Source: Paractinoplanes ovalisporus (lineage in GTDB: Bacteria > Actinomycetota > Actinomycetes > Mycobacteriales > Micromonosporaceae). Taken from it: DNA of 64,000 bases. Made by a program: the position numbers and the translations under genes. The stretch covers positions 62,001 to 126,000 of the forward strand of contig NZ_JAENHP010000018.1 of the NCBI RefSeq assembly GCF_016834655.1. Direction: 5' to 3'. The number at the start of each line of letters is the position of its first letter. The stretch's first letter is position 1. The notes beneath the pieces are model-generated. The model saw only the letters and a program-made list of their open reading frames with translations, was not told where the DNA came from and searched no databases. Shown here in pieces: positions 8,515-20,104 of this stretch.

Positions 8515-10583
8515 CGCGCCGCCGCCTGGATCGCCGTGATCGCCACTGTGTTCACGATGTCCTTCACCGTCGCGCCGCGGGACAGGTCGTTCACCGGCCG
8601 CCGCAGGCCCTGCATGACCGGCCCGACGGCGACCGCGCCGGCCGACCGTTGCACTGCCTTGTAGGTGTTGTTGCCGGTGTTGAGGTCGGGGAAGATCAGC
8701 ACCGTGGCCTGGCCGGCCACCTCGCTGCCGGGCAACTTGGTCGCGGCCACCGCCGGATCGACCGCCGCGTCGTACTGGATCGGCCCCTCCACCGGCAGAT
8801 CGGGCCGGCGCTCCCGCACCAGCGCGGTGGCCGCGGCGACCTTCTCCACGTCGGCGCCCGCCCCGGAACTGCCCGTCGAGTAGGACAGCATCGCCACCCG
8901 CGGCTCGATGCCGAAGGCGGCCGCCGTCTGCGCCGACGAGAGCGCGATGTCGGCCAGCTGGGCCGCGTCGGGGTCGGGGTTGACCGCGCAGTCGCCATAG
9001 ACCAGCACCCGGTCGGCCAGCAGCATGAAGAACACGCTGGACGCCACCGACACCTCCGGGACCGTCTTGATGATCTCGAAGGCGGGCCGGATGGTCGCCG
9101 CCGTCGTGTGGTTGGCACCCGACACCATGCCGTCGGCCAGGCCCTCGGCCACCATCATCGTGCCGAAGTAGTTGACGTCGCGGACCACGTCGTACGCCAG
9201 GTCGAGCGAGACGCCCCGCTTCTTGCGCAGCTCGGCGTAGCGCTCGGCGAAGTCGTCGCGCCACGGGCTGTGGGCCGGGTCCACCATTTTCGCCGCCCCG
9301 ATCTCGACACCCAGCTCGCGGGCCCGCCGGGCGATCTCGGCCGGGTCGCCCAGCAGGGTCAGATCGGCCACGCCGCGCCGCAGCAGCGTCTCGGTGGCCC
9401 GCAGGATGCGCTCGTCGGTGCCCTCGGGCAGCACCAGGTGGCGGCGCTCGGCCCGGGCCCGGTCGATCAGGTCGTTCTCGAACATCAGCGGCGTGACCCG
9501 GCTCGACCGCGCCACGTCGAGCACGCGGGTCAGCTCGGCCGTGTCCACGTTCTCCTCGAACGCGCCCAGCGCCGCCTCGATCTTGCGGGGCGTGCCCGTG
9601 CCCAGGCGGGCCTGGATGTGCGAGGCGGCCGCGATCGTGTGGTAGCTGTCGCTGTCGACCAGCAGCATCGCCAGGCCGGTGTTGAGCCGCTCGATGACCC
9701 GTACGACGCGCGGGTCGGGCGGCTCACCCAGCGTCAGCACCAGCCCGGACAGCGTCACGTTGCCCGCCGCGTGCGCCGCGCTCGCGGCCAGCAGCAGGTC
9801 GGCCCGGTCGCCCGGCGTGATCATCAGCGCGCCGTCGGTCAGGTGGTCGAGCACGGTCGGCACGTGGGCGGCACCGACGACGTAGTCGAGCACGTCACGG
9901 TCGAACGCGCCCTCGCCGCCCGACACCACCGTGGCATCGAGCGCCGCCGCGACCTCGGCCACGGTCGGCGCGGCGACGGCGGCCACGGACGGGATCGACC
10001 ACATCGGCACCGGCAGACCGGCATCGGAGCGGAGTTTTTCCGTGACCCGGTTGGCGATCACCGCGACGACCGTGGCGTCCAGGTCGGCGAGCGAGTGATA
10101 GGCGCTGCGAGCGGTAGCCGCCAGTGATTCCGCGCCACGTCCCTCACCACTGATCACCGGGATCACGACGCTGCCGAACTCGGTCGCCAGCCGCGCGTTG
10201 AACCCCAGCTCACGCGGGATCTCGTCACGTTCCTTGGCCCCACCGGCGGCGAAGTCGCTGCCGATCACCACCACCGAGGCGGCCCGCCGCTCGACCTCGC
10301 GGTAGCGCTCGACGATCCGCGAGATCAGCTCTTCCCACTTGCCGTCGGCGACCAGGGCGCTCGCTTCGGCCGTGGTGACGCCGTAGGAGTCCGCATAGGG
10401 CGCGACCACCGGGTAGCGCTTGGTCAGCAGCGTGAGCAGCGGATCGTCACCGTCGCCGGCAACCAGCGGACGGAACACCCCGATCCGCGCGACCTGCCGG
10501 GACAACAGTTCGACCAGCCCGAGCGCGACGGTGCCTTTGCCGACACCGGGGCCCAGACCCGCCACATAGACGCTTCGTGCCAC
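8511..10583 (-). CDS. pta: Phosphate acetyltransferase
   Basis: 690-residue long-type phosphotransacetylase, interconverting acetyl-CoA and acetyl-phosphate. Order: an N-terminal BioD/AAA-like P-loop domain (YVAGLGPGVGKGTVALGL), a middle DRTGG domain, and a C-terminal PTA_PTB catalytic domain with FENDLIDRARAERRHLVLPEG, MVSGANHTTAATIRP and LSYSTGSSG. The long form is the same architecture as E. coli Pta, where the N-terminal part is regulatory. First gene of the ackA operon; its 5' side faces the repeat-rich non-coding district. Confidence 0.95.
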   Translation of the reverse strand: MARSVYVAGLGPGVGKGTVALGLVELLSRQVARIGVFRPLVAGDGDDPLLTLLTKRYPVVAPYADSYGVTTAEASALVADGKWEELISRIVERYREVERRAASVVVIGSDFAAGGAKERDEIPRELGFNARLATEFGSVVIPVISGEGRGAESLAATARSAYHSLADLDATVVAVIANRVTEKLRSDAGLPVPMWSIPSVAAVAAPTVAEVAAALDATVVSGGEGAFDRDVLDYVVGAAHVPTVLDHLTDGALMITPGDRADLLLAASAAHAAGNVTLSGLVLTLGEPPDPRVVRVIERLNTGLAMLLVDSDSYHTIAAASHIQARLGTGTPRKIEAALGAFEENVDTAELTRVLDVARSSRVTPLMFENDLIDRARAERRHLVLPEGTDERILRATETLLRRGVADLTLLGDPAEIARRARELGVEIGAAKMVDPAHSPWRDDFAERYAELRKKRGVSLDLAYDVVRDVNYFGTMMVAEGLADGMVSGANHTTAATIRPAFEIIKTVPEVSVASSVFFMLLADRVLVYGDCAVNPDPDAAQLADIALSSAQTAAAFGIEPRVAMLSYSTGSSGAGADVEKVAAATALVRERRPDLPVEGPIQYDAAVDPAVAATKLPGSEVAGQATVLIFPDLNTGNNTYKAVQRSAGAVAVGPVMQGLRRPVNDLSRGATVKDIVNTVAITAIQAAAR

Positions 10584-10661
10584 GGGTTCAACCTACCGGC
10601 CGGTGCGGTGCCGCGCCGGGCCGAAAGTCCTAACTCCGGATGACGTCGGGCCCCTCTGCGC

Positions 10662-10838
10662 AAGATCAAATGCATGATGTCCCGGCTGGGTGGTGGGTGG
10701 CCGTGGCTCCTGCTCAGGCTGCCGAACCTGAAGATCAAGTGCAGGATGTCCCGGCTGGGTGGTGGATGGCCGTGGCTCCTGCCCAGGCTGCCAAACCTGA
10801 AGATCAAATTCATGATGTCCCGGCTGGGTGGTGGGTGA
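10662..10838. repeat. 69-bp tandem repeat, 2.5 copies
   Basis: Units at 10662-10730 and 10731-10799 (69 bp each) are nearly identical; both begin AAGATCAARTGCAKGATG. A third, partial unit starts at 10800 and continues into the dispersed inverted repeat, sharing its first 37 bases. Each unit thus begins with the terminal sequence of the larger repeat, as if the end of that repeat had been amplified in tandem next to it. Confidence 0.9.
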
Positions 10839-10943
10839 CGGACCGTCGCTCCCGCGGGGGCCGCGGCGGCTTTCGCTGGCCGCTGGCGCGTCCAGAACGC
10901 GAAACCCACCACGGCGACGTGCGTGAGCGGTGGCGCTCACCCC
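10801..10943 (-). repeat. Dispersed hairpin repeat, copy 1 (inverted partner of copy 2)
   Basis: 143 bp. Its reverse complement matches 11802-11944 with only a handful of differences and partly matches 39541-39706. Read on the minus strand it holds CGCTCACGCACGTCGCCG, an inner inverted repeat around GTTCTGGACGCGCCAGCG, then GGGAGCGACGGTCCGTCACC and the AT-richer end. No transposase gene or target-site duplication was recognised. Confidence 0.9.
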
Positions 10944-11074
10944 AAAAACTCGATCACCCACAGCCGAGTGGCCACACGGAGCCCTCCTGGGCTGGCGGCG
11001 AAATCCGGACCGCGCCTCGCTCCCACCTCCACTACCGAACTGGCGGCTAGCACGAAGTTGCCGAGCGCGGTGCG

Positions 11075-11100
11075 TTGTCCACAGTTCCGGGTTGTCCACA
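11075..11100 (+). promoter_or_regulatory. Pair of DnaA boxes, 17 bp apart
   Basis: Two exact TTGTCCACA nonamers at 11075-11083 and 11092-11100, in direct orientation with an 8-bp spacer. TTGTCCACA is the established actinobacterial consensus DnaA box. The same arrangement occurs in the other orientation at 39497-39522. There is no dnaA, dnaN or gyrase gene nearby, so this is not oriC; a DnaA-titration or regulatory site is possible. Confidence 0.6.
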
Positions 11101-11176
11101 GGGCAGACATAAGGCGCGCGCAGAGATCGACAAATCTCGTCACAATGGGTCGTGGCGGGGGTCCCCCAGGGAGGGC

Positions 11177-11243
11177 GGGTCTCTGGGGAGGTGGGTCTCT
11201 GGGGAGGTGGGTCTCTGGGGAGGGCGGCTTTCTGAGGAGGCGG
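11177..11243 (+). repeat. G-rich 16-bp tandem repeat
   Basis: Three perfect or nearly perfect units of GGGTCTCTGGGGAGGT at 11177-11224, followed by a degenerate unit to about 11243. The non-template strand has many GGG/GGGG runs and could form a quadruplex. It sits about 95 bp upstream of the gene at 11337. Confidence 0.75.
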
Positions 11244-11336
11244 TCCCTGGGAGGGCTGCGTGGCGACGTGCGGTCCGTGTGTGGGGCGGTCGCTATCGTC
11301 GCGGGCGCGAGTGTTCGTTTTGGCGGGGGCGTAGCG

Positions 11337-11780
11337 ATGACAGTCGTGTTGGGGCCGTATCCGTTGTGTGCGGCCTGCCGGCTGACCAACGGTGGGCTGA
11401 TCGCCGTTCGGCATCGGCAGGTTCATCTGCGGGCGCACGGCAAAGAGGCCTGCGTCGACCGTGGCCTGGCCGGGCTCCTGACCCATCTGTGGGCGGTGTG
11501 CGACACCCGGAGTTGCTGCGAGGACGATGACGGGGACGCCTACGTGGTGCCGACCGCGGACACCCTCGACGCGGCCGTGGAGATGCTGAGCGCCCTCCGT
11601 CTTGAGCCGGCTGTGACCGACGGCGTTGTCTCGTTCCCGGTGTGGACCACGTTCCGGCTGGATGATGCCGCATGGGTGCGGCAGCGGCTTTCGGGGCGAT
11701 CCCGGCCGGCCGCGGTCTGGCGGGTGAACGAGAGCGGGGTCTTCGAACGCTCCGATCCGGCCGACAGTGCCGAAGACTGA
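11337..11780 (+). CDS. Hypothetical protein between inverted repeats
   Basis: 147-residue protein starting MTVVLGPYPLCAACR. Visible features: an N-terminal pair CxxC (about residues 11-14), CDTRSCCEDDDGD near residue 60, and a C-terminal alpha/beta stretch with WTTFRLDDAAWVRQRL. The cysteines might bind a metal. I do not recognise the family. It is the only gene between the two 143-bp inverted repeats. Codon use looks normal for the chromosome. A longer upstream frame runs into repeat DNA and is rejected. Confidence 0.6.
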   Translation: MTVVLGPYPLCAACRLTNGGLIAVRHRQVHLRAHGKEACVDRGLAGLLTHLWAVCDTRSCCEDDDGDAYVVPTADTLDAAVEMLSALRLEPAVTDGVVSFPVWTTFRLDDAAWVRQRLSGRSRPAAVWRVNESGVFERSDPADSAED

Positions 11781-11801
11781 AACCGACGCCAAGCGGTGTT
11801 C

Positions 11802-11944
11802 GGGGTCAGCGCAACCGCTCACGCACGTCGCCGTGGGGGGTTTCGCGTTCTGGACGCGTCAGCGGCCAGCGAAAGCCGCCGCGGCCCCCGCGGGAGCGAC
11901 GGTCCGTCACCCACCACCCAGCCGGGACATCCTGCATTTGATCT
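11802..11944 (+). repeat. Dispersed hairpin repeat, copy 2
   Basis: 143 bp, inverted partner of 10801-10943. It contains an imperfect stem (GGTTTCGC at 11839-11846 with GCGAAAGCC at 11869-11877) enclosing GTTCTGGACGCGTCAGCG, then the conserved tail GGGAGCGACGGTCCGTCACC. It lies just downstream of the gene at 11337 and may terminate or shape its transcript. Confidence 0.9.
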
Positions 11945-11979
11945 TGCGCATGGGGATGGTCCGACGCACCGCCCAGGAC

Positions 11980-12729
11980 TTATGAAGGCGACTGCAGGTG
12001 GCGCAGATACGCCTGCGGGGAGTCGAGGAAGCCGCGCCAGTGGGACACGATGTCCAGGTCGGCCCACTGGGTGCGGCGGATGCCGTGGGCGCCCAGCTCG
12101 AGCACAGTGGCGCCGGGTAGGGCGGTCAGCAGCGGGGAATGCGTGGCCACCACCACCTGCGAACCGGCCGCGCGCAGCTCGTCGAGGCGCGAGAGCAGAC
12201 CCAGCGTCGACGTGAACGACAGGGGCGCCTCGGGCTCGTCCATCAGGTAGAAGCCGTAGCCGCGGAACTTGCGCTCCAGGATCTCCAGGAAACCCTCGCC
12301 GTGGCTCTGGTCGTGCAAGCCGGCGTCGGGGTTGGGGCCGGTCAGGCTCTCCAGGCTCTCCAGGTAGGTGTAGAGCCCGTGTGTCGTCTCGGCCCGCAGG
12401 AAGTACGCGTTGGCGCGGCGGCCGGGGGTGCGGATCACCCGCAACGCCGCGCCCAGCGGGGACTCGGTCGCGCGGGTCGAGTGCATGGCGTCGCGGGAAC
12501 CGCCCTCGGGGTTCAGGCCGTGGGCGGTCGCCAGCGCCTCCACCAGGGTCGACTTGCCGGAGCCGTTCTCGCCGACGAGGAACGTGACCCCGGCCGGGAT
12601 GTTCAGACCGTGGTCGAGCACCGCCCGTACGGCGGGGATCCGCGCCCACCACGCCGACCGGTCGATCAGGGCGTCGGCGTGGAGTTCGACGCGGCGGATC
12701 GGGCGGGACTCGGCGGACCTACTCGTCAT
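11980..12729 (-). CDS. AAA/ABC-type ATPase (RecF-like, predicted ATP-binding protein)
   Basis: 249-residue ATPase without membrane segments. Walker A is GENGSGKST (about residues 53-61); Walker B is GFYLMDEPEAPLS, typical of SMC/RecF/OLD-like ATPases; a C-terminal VVVATHSPLLT provides the sensor His. This is the AAA_15/AAA_21-type stand-alone ATPase seen widely and of unclear role. No nuclease (Toprim) gene accompanies it. Its 5' end overlaps the 3' end of the small gene upstream by 11 bp, so the two are co-transcribed. Confidence 0.8.
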   Translation of the reverse strand: MTSRSAESRPIRRVELHADALIDRSAWWARIPAVRAVLDHGLNIPAGVTFLVGENGSGKSTLVEALATAHGLNPEGGSRDAMHSTRATESPLGAALRVIRTPGRRANAYFLRAETTHGLYTYLESLESLTGPNPDAGLHDQSHGEGFLEILERKFRGYGFYLMDEPEAPLSFTSTLGLLSRLDELRAAGSQVVVATHSPLLTALPGATVLELGAHGIRRTQWADLDIVSHWRGFLDSPQAYLRHLQSPS

Positions 12730-12898
12730 CCTCGTCGTCGGCGCGGGCCAGCCAGGTGGCGAAGCGCTCGATCGGGGTCTCGAACTCGGGGTTCTGGTCG
12801 ACGAAGGTGCGCAGCTGGTCGCCCAGCCACTCCAGCGTCACGCTTTCCTCGCCGCGCCGGTCGACGAGCTCCTCGATGCCACGATCGGTGAAGTACAT
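12719..12898 (-). CDS. Small acidic protein (DUF6104-like)
   Basis: 59-residue protein starting MYFTDRGIEELVDRRG and ending in a run of Asp/Glu. It contains VTLEWLGDQLRTFVDQNPEFE. I recognise this as a conserved small actinobacterial protein of unknown function found next to kgd (DUF6104-like, from memory). It lies 57 bp downstream of nothing on its own strand and 58 bp beyond the kgd stop in the opposite order: kgd is upstream in position but both read leftward, so they form a leftward series. Overlaps the ATPase start by 11 bp. Confidence 0.65.
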   Translation of the reverse strand: MYFTDRGIEELVDRRGEESVTLEWLGDQLRTFVDQNPEFETPIERFATWLARADDEDDE

Positions 12899-12955
12899 GA
12901 CCGGATAGTAAAAGGGGGCGCCCCGCCGCAGCGGAGCGCCCCCTTCACGATGAGA

Positions 12956-16675
<3,720 letters not shown>

Positions 16676-16806
16676 TTCCGTGTTCGCCTCTTTCACCATG
16701 TTTGTCAGCACGCGACTGGTTCGTCACATGGGACGGGAAGGATTCGGCATCCAGGCTACGCCGTGGATCCGGGCGAACATTCTCCCATGGTCCGGGGTGT
16801 GACCCG

Positions 16807-17631
16807 TTAGCTGATGTCCCGTCGCTTCGTCAGCCAGGTGCCGAAGAAACCGAGGACCGCGGCGTAGCCGATCAGCACGACTGCGCCGACCCACTGCGGC
16901 GGGCTGCCGGGCAGATCGGTGCCCGAGATCATCAGCTGCGAGGCGGTCGTCGGGACGATCACCTGGAGGTTGTTGATCCACTCGGCGACGTACTCGCTGA
17001 GCAGGAAGAAGATGAGCCCGATGGCCGAGGTGCCGACCACGTAGGTGATGCCCAGGATCAGCGTGGCCGCGATCTGGCTGCGGATCAGCACGCCGGCGCC
17101 GACCCCGAGGACGCCCCACAGGACGAAGGCGAGCGCGTTGAGGCCGATGGCCCGCCACACCGCCGGCTCGCCGAGCTGGGCGCCGAGGTCGAGGTTGCTC
17201 AGGATCAGCGGCACCACGATCAGGTTGAGGACCGTGGTGAACAGCCAGACGGCGAGGCCGATGATGATCGCTGCGCCGAACTTGGCCAGGATGACGGCCT
17301 CGCGGCGCGGCGTCGTGAGGAACGTGGTGGTCGCCGTGAGGTGGAAGAACTCGCTGGTCACGATGATGGCCGCGAGCAGCAGCACGACCAGCACGCCGAA
17401 ATACTGGCCGCTGGTGTAGAGGTTGGTCGCGATGTTGATCGGCTGGAGCGAGGCCTCGATCTGCGCGCTCTGGGTGTCGGTGACCCCGGCGTCGTCGGGG
17501 ACGGTGGTGATGTTGGCGTTGGCCCAGTTGACCAGCACGCTGGCCGCGTACAGCGGAACCAGGATGATCGCCATGATCCACCACAGCGAGGTTGTGCGGA
17601 CCTTGAAGAGCTCGGCGTTGACCAGACTCAT
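16807..17631 (-). CDS. ABC-2 type transporter permease
   Basis: 274-residue integral membrane protein with about six hydrophobic segments (first at 17-40, last at 245-265), typical of ABC-2 permeases such as those for drug or lipid export. It starts inside the stop of the ATPase gene (ATGA overlap), so both subunits are made together. Substrate unknown. A Thr-rich segment TATTTFLTTPRREAVI precedes the third membrane helix, a feature of this subfamily. Confidence 0.88.
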   Translation of the reverse strand: MSLVNAELFKVRTTSLWWIMAIILVPLYAASVLVNWANANITTVPDDAGVTDTQSAQIEASLQPINIATNLYTSGQYFGVLVVLLLAAIIVTSEFFHLTATTTFLTTPRREAVILAKFGAAIIIGLAVWLFTTVLNLIVVPLILSNLDLGAQLGEPAVWRAIGLNALAFVLWGVLGVGAGVLIRSQIAATLILGITYVVGTSAIGLIFFLLSEYVAEWINNLQVIVPTTASQLMISGTDLPGSPPQWVGAVVLIGYAAVLGFFGTWLTKRRDIS

Positions 17632-18548
17632 CGGATGCCCGCCTTTCCGGCCGTGAGCTGCAGGAAGACCTGTTCGAGATCGCCGCGCTCGGCGGACAGC
17701 TCGTGCAGCTCGACGCCGGCCGCGAAGGCCGCGTGGCCCACCGCGGCGATCTCGGCGCCATGCACCAGCAGGGCGCCGTCGGCGGTGGGGGTGACGGTCG
17801 CGTTCAGCTCGGAGAGCGCGGCGCTCAGCTGCTCGGGCTGCGGCGAGCGCACCTTGACCTGCACGCCGCCGCTCATGTCGCCCAGCACCTCGTCGACCGG
17901 GCCCTGCCGCACCAGCTTGCCCGCGGCCACGATCACCACGTCGTCGGCCAGCAGCTGCATCTCGCCCAGCAGGTGGCTGGAGACCAGCACCGTACGGCCG
18001 TCGGCGGCGAGCGACTTGAGCAGGTCACGCATCCACCGGATGCCCTCGGGGTCGAGGCCGTTGGCCGGCTCGTCGAGGATCAGCACCCGGGGGTCGCCCA
18101 GCATGGCGGCCGCGATGCCCAGCCGCTGCTTCATGCCCAGGGAGTAGCCCTTGAATTTGCGACCGGCGGCCGGGGTCAGGCCGACCAGCTCGAGAACCTC
18201 GTCGGCGCGGGTGTCGGGCAGGCCGGCCGCGCGGCAGATCATCCGCAGGTGGTTGCGGCCGGTGCGGCCGCGGTGGGCGCTGGAGGCCTCGAGCACCGCG
18301 CCGACCTTGCGGACGGGGTCGGTGAGGTCGGTGTAGCGCTGGTTGCCGAAGGTCGCGGTGCCGGCGGTCGGCGTGACCAGGCCCAGCAGCATGCGCAGCG
18401 TGGTGGTCTTACCGGCGCCGTTGGGGCCCAGGAAGCCGGTCACCCGGCCCGAGCGGACCCGGAAGGACAGGTCGTCGACGGCACGAAGTTTCTTGTACTG
18501 CTTGGTGAGGCGATCGACGACGATCTCGTCGGTGCCGGGCGCGGTCAT
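17628..18548 (-). CDS. ABC transporter ATP-binding protein
   Basis: 306-residue ATPase partner of the permease downstream. Walker A GPNGAGKTTTLRML, Q-loop region, signature YSLGMKQRLGIA, Walker B RVLILDEPANGLDPEG and switch His in VLVSSH are all intact. The C-terminal 80 residues form the regulatory extension common to CcmA/BcrA-type exporters. A bacitracin- or daunorubicin-type efflux role is typical for this family but is not shown here. Confidence 0.92.
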   Translation of the reverse strand: MTAPGTDEIVVDRLTKQYKKLRAVDDLSFRVRSGRVTGFLGPNGAGKTTTLRMLLGLVTPTAGTATFGNQRYTDLTDPVRKVGAVLEASSAHRGRTGRNHLRMICRAAGLPDTRADEVLELVGLTPAAGRKFKGYSLGMKQRLGIAAAMLGDPRVLILDEPANGLDPEGIRWMRDLLKSLAADGRTVLVSSHLLGEMQLLADDVVIVAAGKLVRQGPVDEVLGDMSGGVQVKVRSPQPEQLSAALSELNATVTPTADGALLVHGAEIAAVGHAAFAAGVELHELSAERGDLEQVFLQLTAGKAGIR

Positions 18549-18589
18549 CGACGATGCTCCCTTCCCCCGGTTGCGGAAAGGTCAACTTA

Positions 18590-19273
18590 CTAGGTCGTGG
18601 CGATCCATGTGGCCCTGGCCTTGGCCACGGGCGTGCCGTCGGCGGCGTAGACCGTCGAGAGCACCATCGCCTTGCGCCCGGAGAAGCCGGTCGCCGCACC
18701 GACCACGACACAGGTCGACCCGGGCTCCGGCAGCGCGTCGGCGACGACCGCGATCCGTCCGAGCACATAGGTGCGCCCGTTGCGCAGGGCCGTCCAGCCG
18801 CCGGGGCAGTCGAGCGCGGCCCAGACGACCCTCAGATCGGCCTCGGCGGGCACGACCCAGGGCGCGGCCGTACGCCCGTCGGGCAGTGGACCGGAGAAGA
18901 TGCGCAGCCCGTCCGGCCGTTCGGGCCCGCAGACGTAACAGGTGGGGAAGGGGTGCCGGGTGAAGCCCTCGTACGCCTCGGCCGCCTCGACCGCGACCGC
19001 CAGACCGACCGGGGTGACGGCCGGGATGTCGCCCTCGGCCGCGGTCACGGTCGCCACCAGCGTGTCGCCGTCGTGCACCGCCCCCTCGGCGAAGGTCAGC
19101 TCGGTCTCGAGCGGCGGCGGCACCCGCAGGGTCACCTCGAGCGCCGGCCCACCGATGCGAGCCCCGGCCTCGACCGCGAACGCCCCGGCCGACCACCCGC
19201 CGTTGCCGGAGCCGGGCGGGCCGTTGAAGCGCTCAGAAATCCTCATCCGGGAAGGCTCGCACAAGCCGTTCAT
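18590..19273 (-). CDS. Hotdog-fold thioesterase-like protein
   Basis: 227-residue protein with an N-terminal FNGPPGSGNGGWSAG motif and a duplicated hotdog-like layout (N-terminal half 15-110, C-terminal half 140-227, the latter with SGRKAMVLSTVYAADG). FPTCYVCGPERPDGLRIF joins the halves and contains a CxxC. It resembles acyl-CoA thioesterase superfamily proteins of unknown substrate. ATG 19273 follows GGCGGGA; the longer frame lacks a ribosome site. It is divergent from the acyltransferase pair at 19340, so a role in acyl-group metabolism is plausible. Confidence 0.65.
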   Translation of the reverse strand: MNGLCEPSRMRISERFNGPPGSGNGGWSAGAFAVEAGARIGGPALEVTLRVPPPLETELTFAEGAVHDGDTLVATVTAAEGDIPAVTPVGLAVAVEAAEAYEGFTRHPFPTCYVCGPERPDGLRIFSGPLPDGRTAAPWVVPAEADLRVVWAALDCPGGWTALRNGRTYVLGRIAVVADALPEPGSTCVVVGAATGFSGRKAMVLSTVYAADGTPVAKARATWIATT

Positions 19274-19339
19274 TTTCCCGCCATGAATCGCCTCCTGAGG
19301 CGACATTCCATCGGCAGGTATCGCCCTTACACACATCAC

Positions 19340-20104
19340 ATGGCCGTTCTACTGACTGCCGCCGCCCCCACCGGGACCAGCGGCTACACCCTGCTCCTGG
19401 CCGACGAACCGGGCCAGGTCGCCGCCGCCCAGCGGCTGCGCCACGACGTGTTCGCCGGTGAGCTGGGCGCGACCCTGCCCGGCGCCACCCCCGACGGGCG
19501 CGACGTCGACGAGTTCGACGACTTCTGCGACCACCTGATCGTGCGCGACGACGCGACCGGCGCCGTGGTCGGCACCTACCGGATGCTTCCCCCCAAGGCC
19601 GCCGAACGGGCCGGTCGCCGCTACGGCGACGGCGAGTTCGACCTCTCCCCGCTGCACCCGCTGCGCGACCAGCTCGTCGAGACCGGCCGCTCGTGCGTGC
19701 ACCCGGACCACCGCTCCGGCTCGGTGATCAACCTGATGTGGGCCGGCATCGCCCGCTACCTGCACCTGAACAACCTGCGCTGGCTGGCCGGCTGCGCCTC
19801 GGTGCCGCTCGACGACGGCGGCGTGACCGCGGCCGGCGTCTGGGCCCGCGTGCAGGCCAAGCACCTCTCGCCGCCCGCCCTGCGGGTCGCCCCGCGCCGC
19901 GACTGGCTGGCCGAGACTCCGCTGACCGGCGACCCCAGGATCCAGCCGCCGGCGCTGCTCAAGGGCTATCTGCGGCTGGGCAGCTGGGTCTGCGGCCGGC
20001 CCGCCTACGACCCGGACTTCAACTGCGCCGACTTCTACGTGCTGTTCTCGATGGACCGGCTGGACCCGCGTTACCGCCGGCACTTCCTGGGAGCCGCGCG
20101 GTGA
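19340..20104 (+). CDS. GNAT-type N-acyltransferase, OlsB-like
   Basis: 254-residue acyltransferase of the OlsB/autoinducer-synthase-like GNAT group. Features: QRLRHDVFAGELGA near residue 31, the DEFDDFCDHLIVRD segment, VVGTYRMLPP, and ETGRSCVHPDHRSGSVINLMW, all OlsB hallmarks. OlsB attaches a 3-hydroxyacyl chain to ornithine, the first step of ornithine-lipid synthesis. The next gene, overlapping by 4 nt, encodes a PlsC-type O-acyltransferase, the OlsA role. Together they suggest ornithine-lipid (or similar aminolipid) formation; amine specificity is inferred. Confidence 0.8.
   Translation: MAVLLTAAAPTGTSGYTLLLADEPGQVAAAQRLRHDVFAGELGATLPGATPDGRDVDEFDDFCDHLIVRDDATGAVVGTYRMLPPKAAERAGRRYGDGEFDLSPLHPLRDQLVETGRSCVHPDHRSGSVINLMWAGIARYLHLNNLRWLAGCASVPLDDGGVTAAGVWARVQAKHLSPPALRVAPRRDWLAETPLTGDPRIQPPALLKGYLRLGSWVCGRPAYDPDFNCADFYVLFSMDRLDPRYRRHFLGAAR

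Larger units (their letters stand above)
10584..11336. other. Repeat-rich non-coding region upstream of pta
   Basis: About 750 bp without a gene I can support. It contains, left to right: a 69-bp tandem repeat that runs into the left copy of a 143-bp inverted repeat; a spacer of about 130 bp; two TTGTCCACA boxes in the same orientation; and a G-rich 16-bp tandem repeat just before the gene at 11337. The pta promoter must lie near 10590-10650. Individual elements are listed separately. Confidence 0.7.

Noticed and set aside
11075..11100. Chromosomal oriC
   Set aside because: Only two boxes and no dnaA, dnaN, rpmH or gyrase genes nearby.
11158..11243. CRISPR array at G-rich repeats
   Set aside because: Units are contiguous 16-mers without spacers and there are no cas genes.
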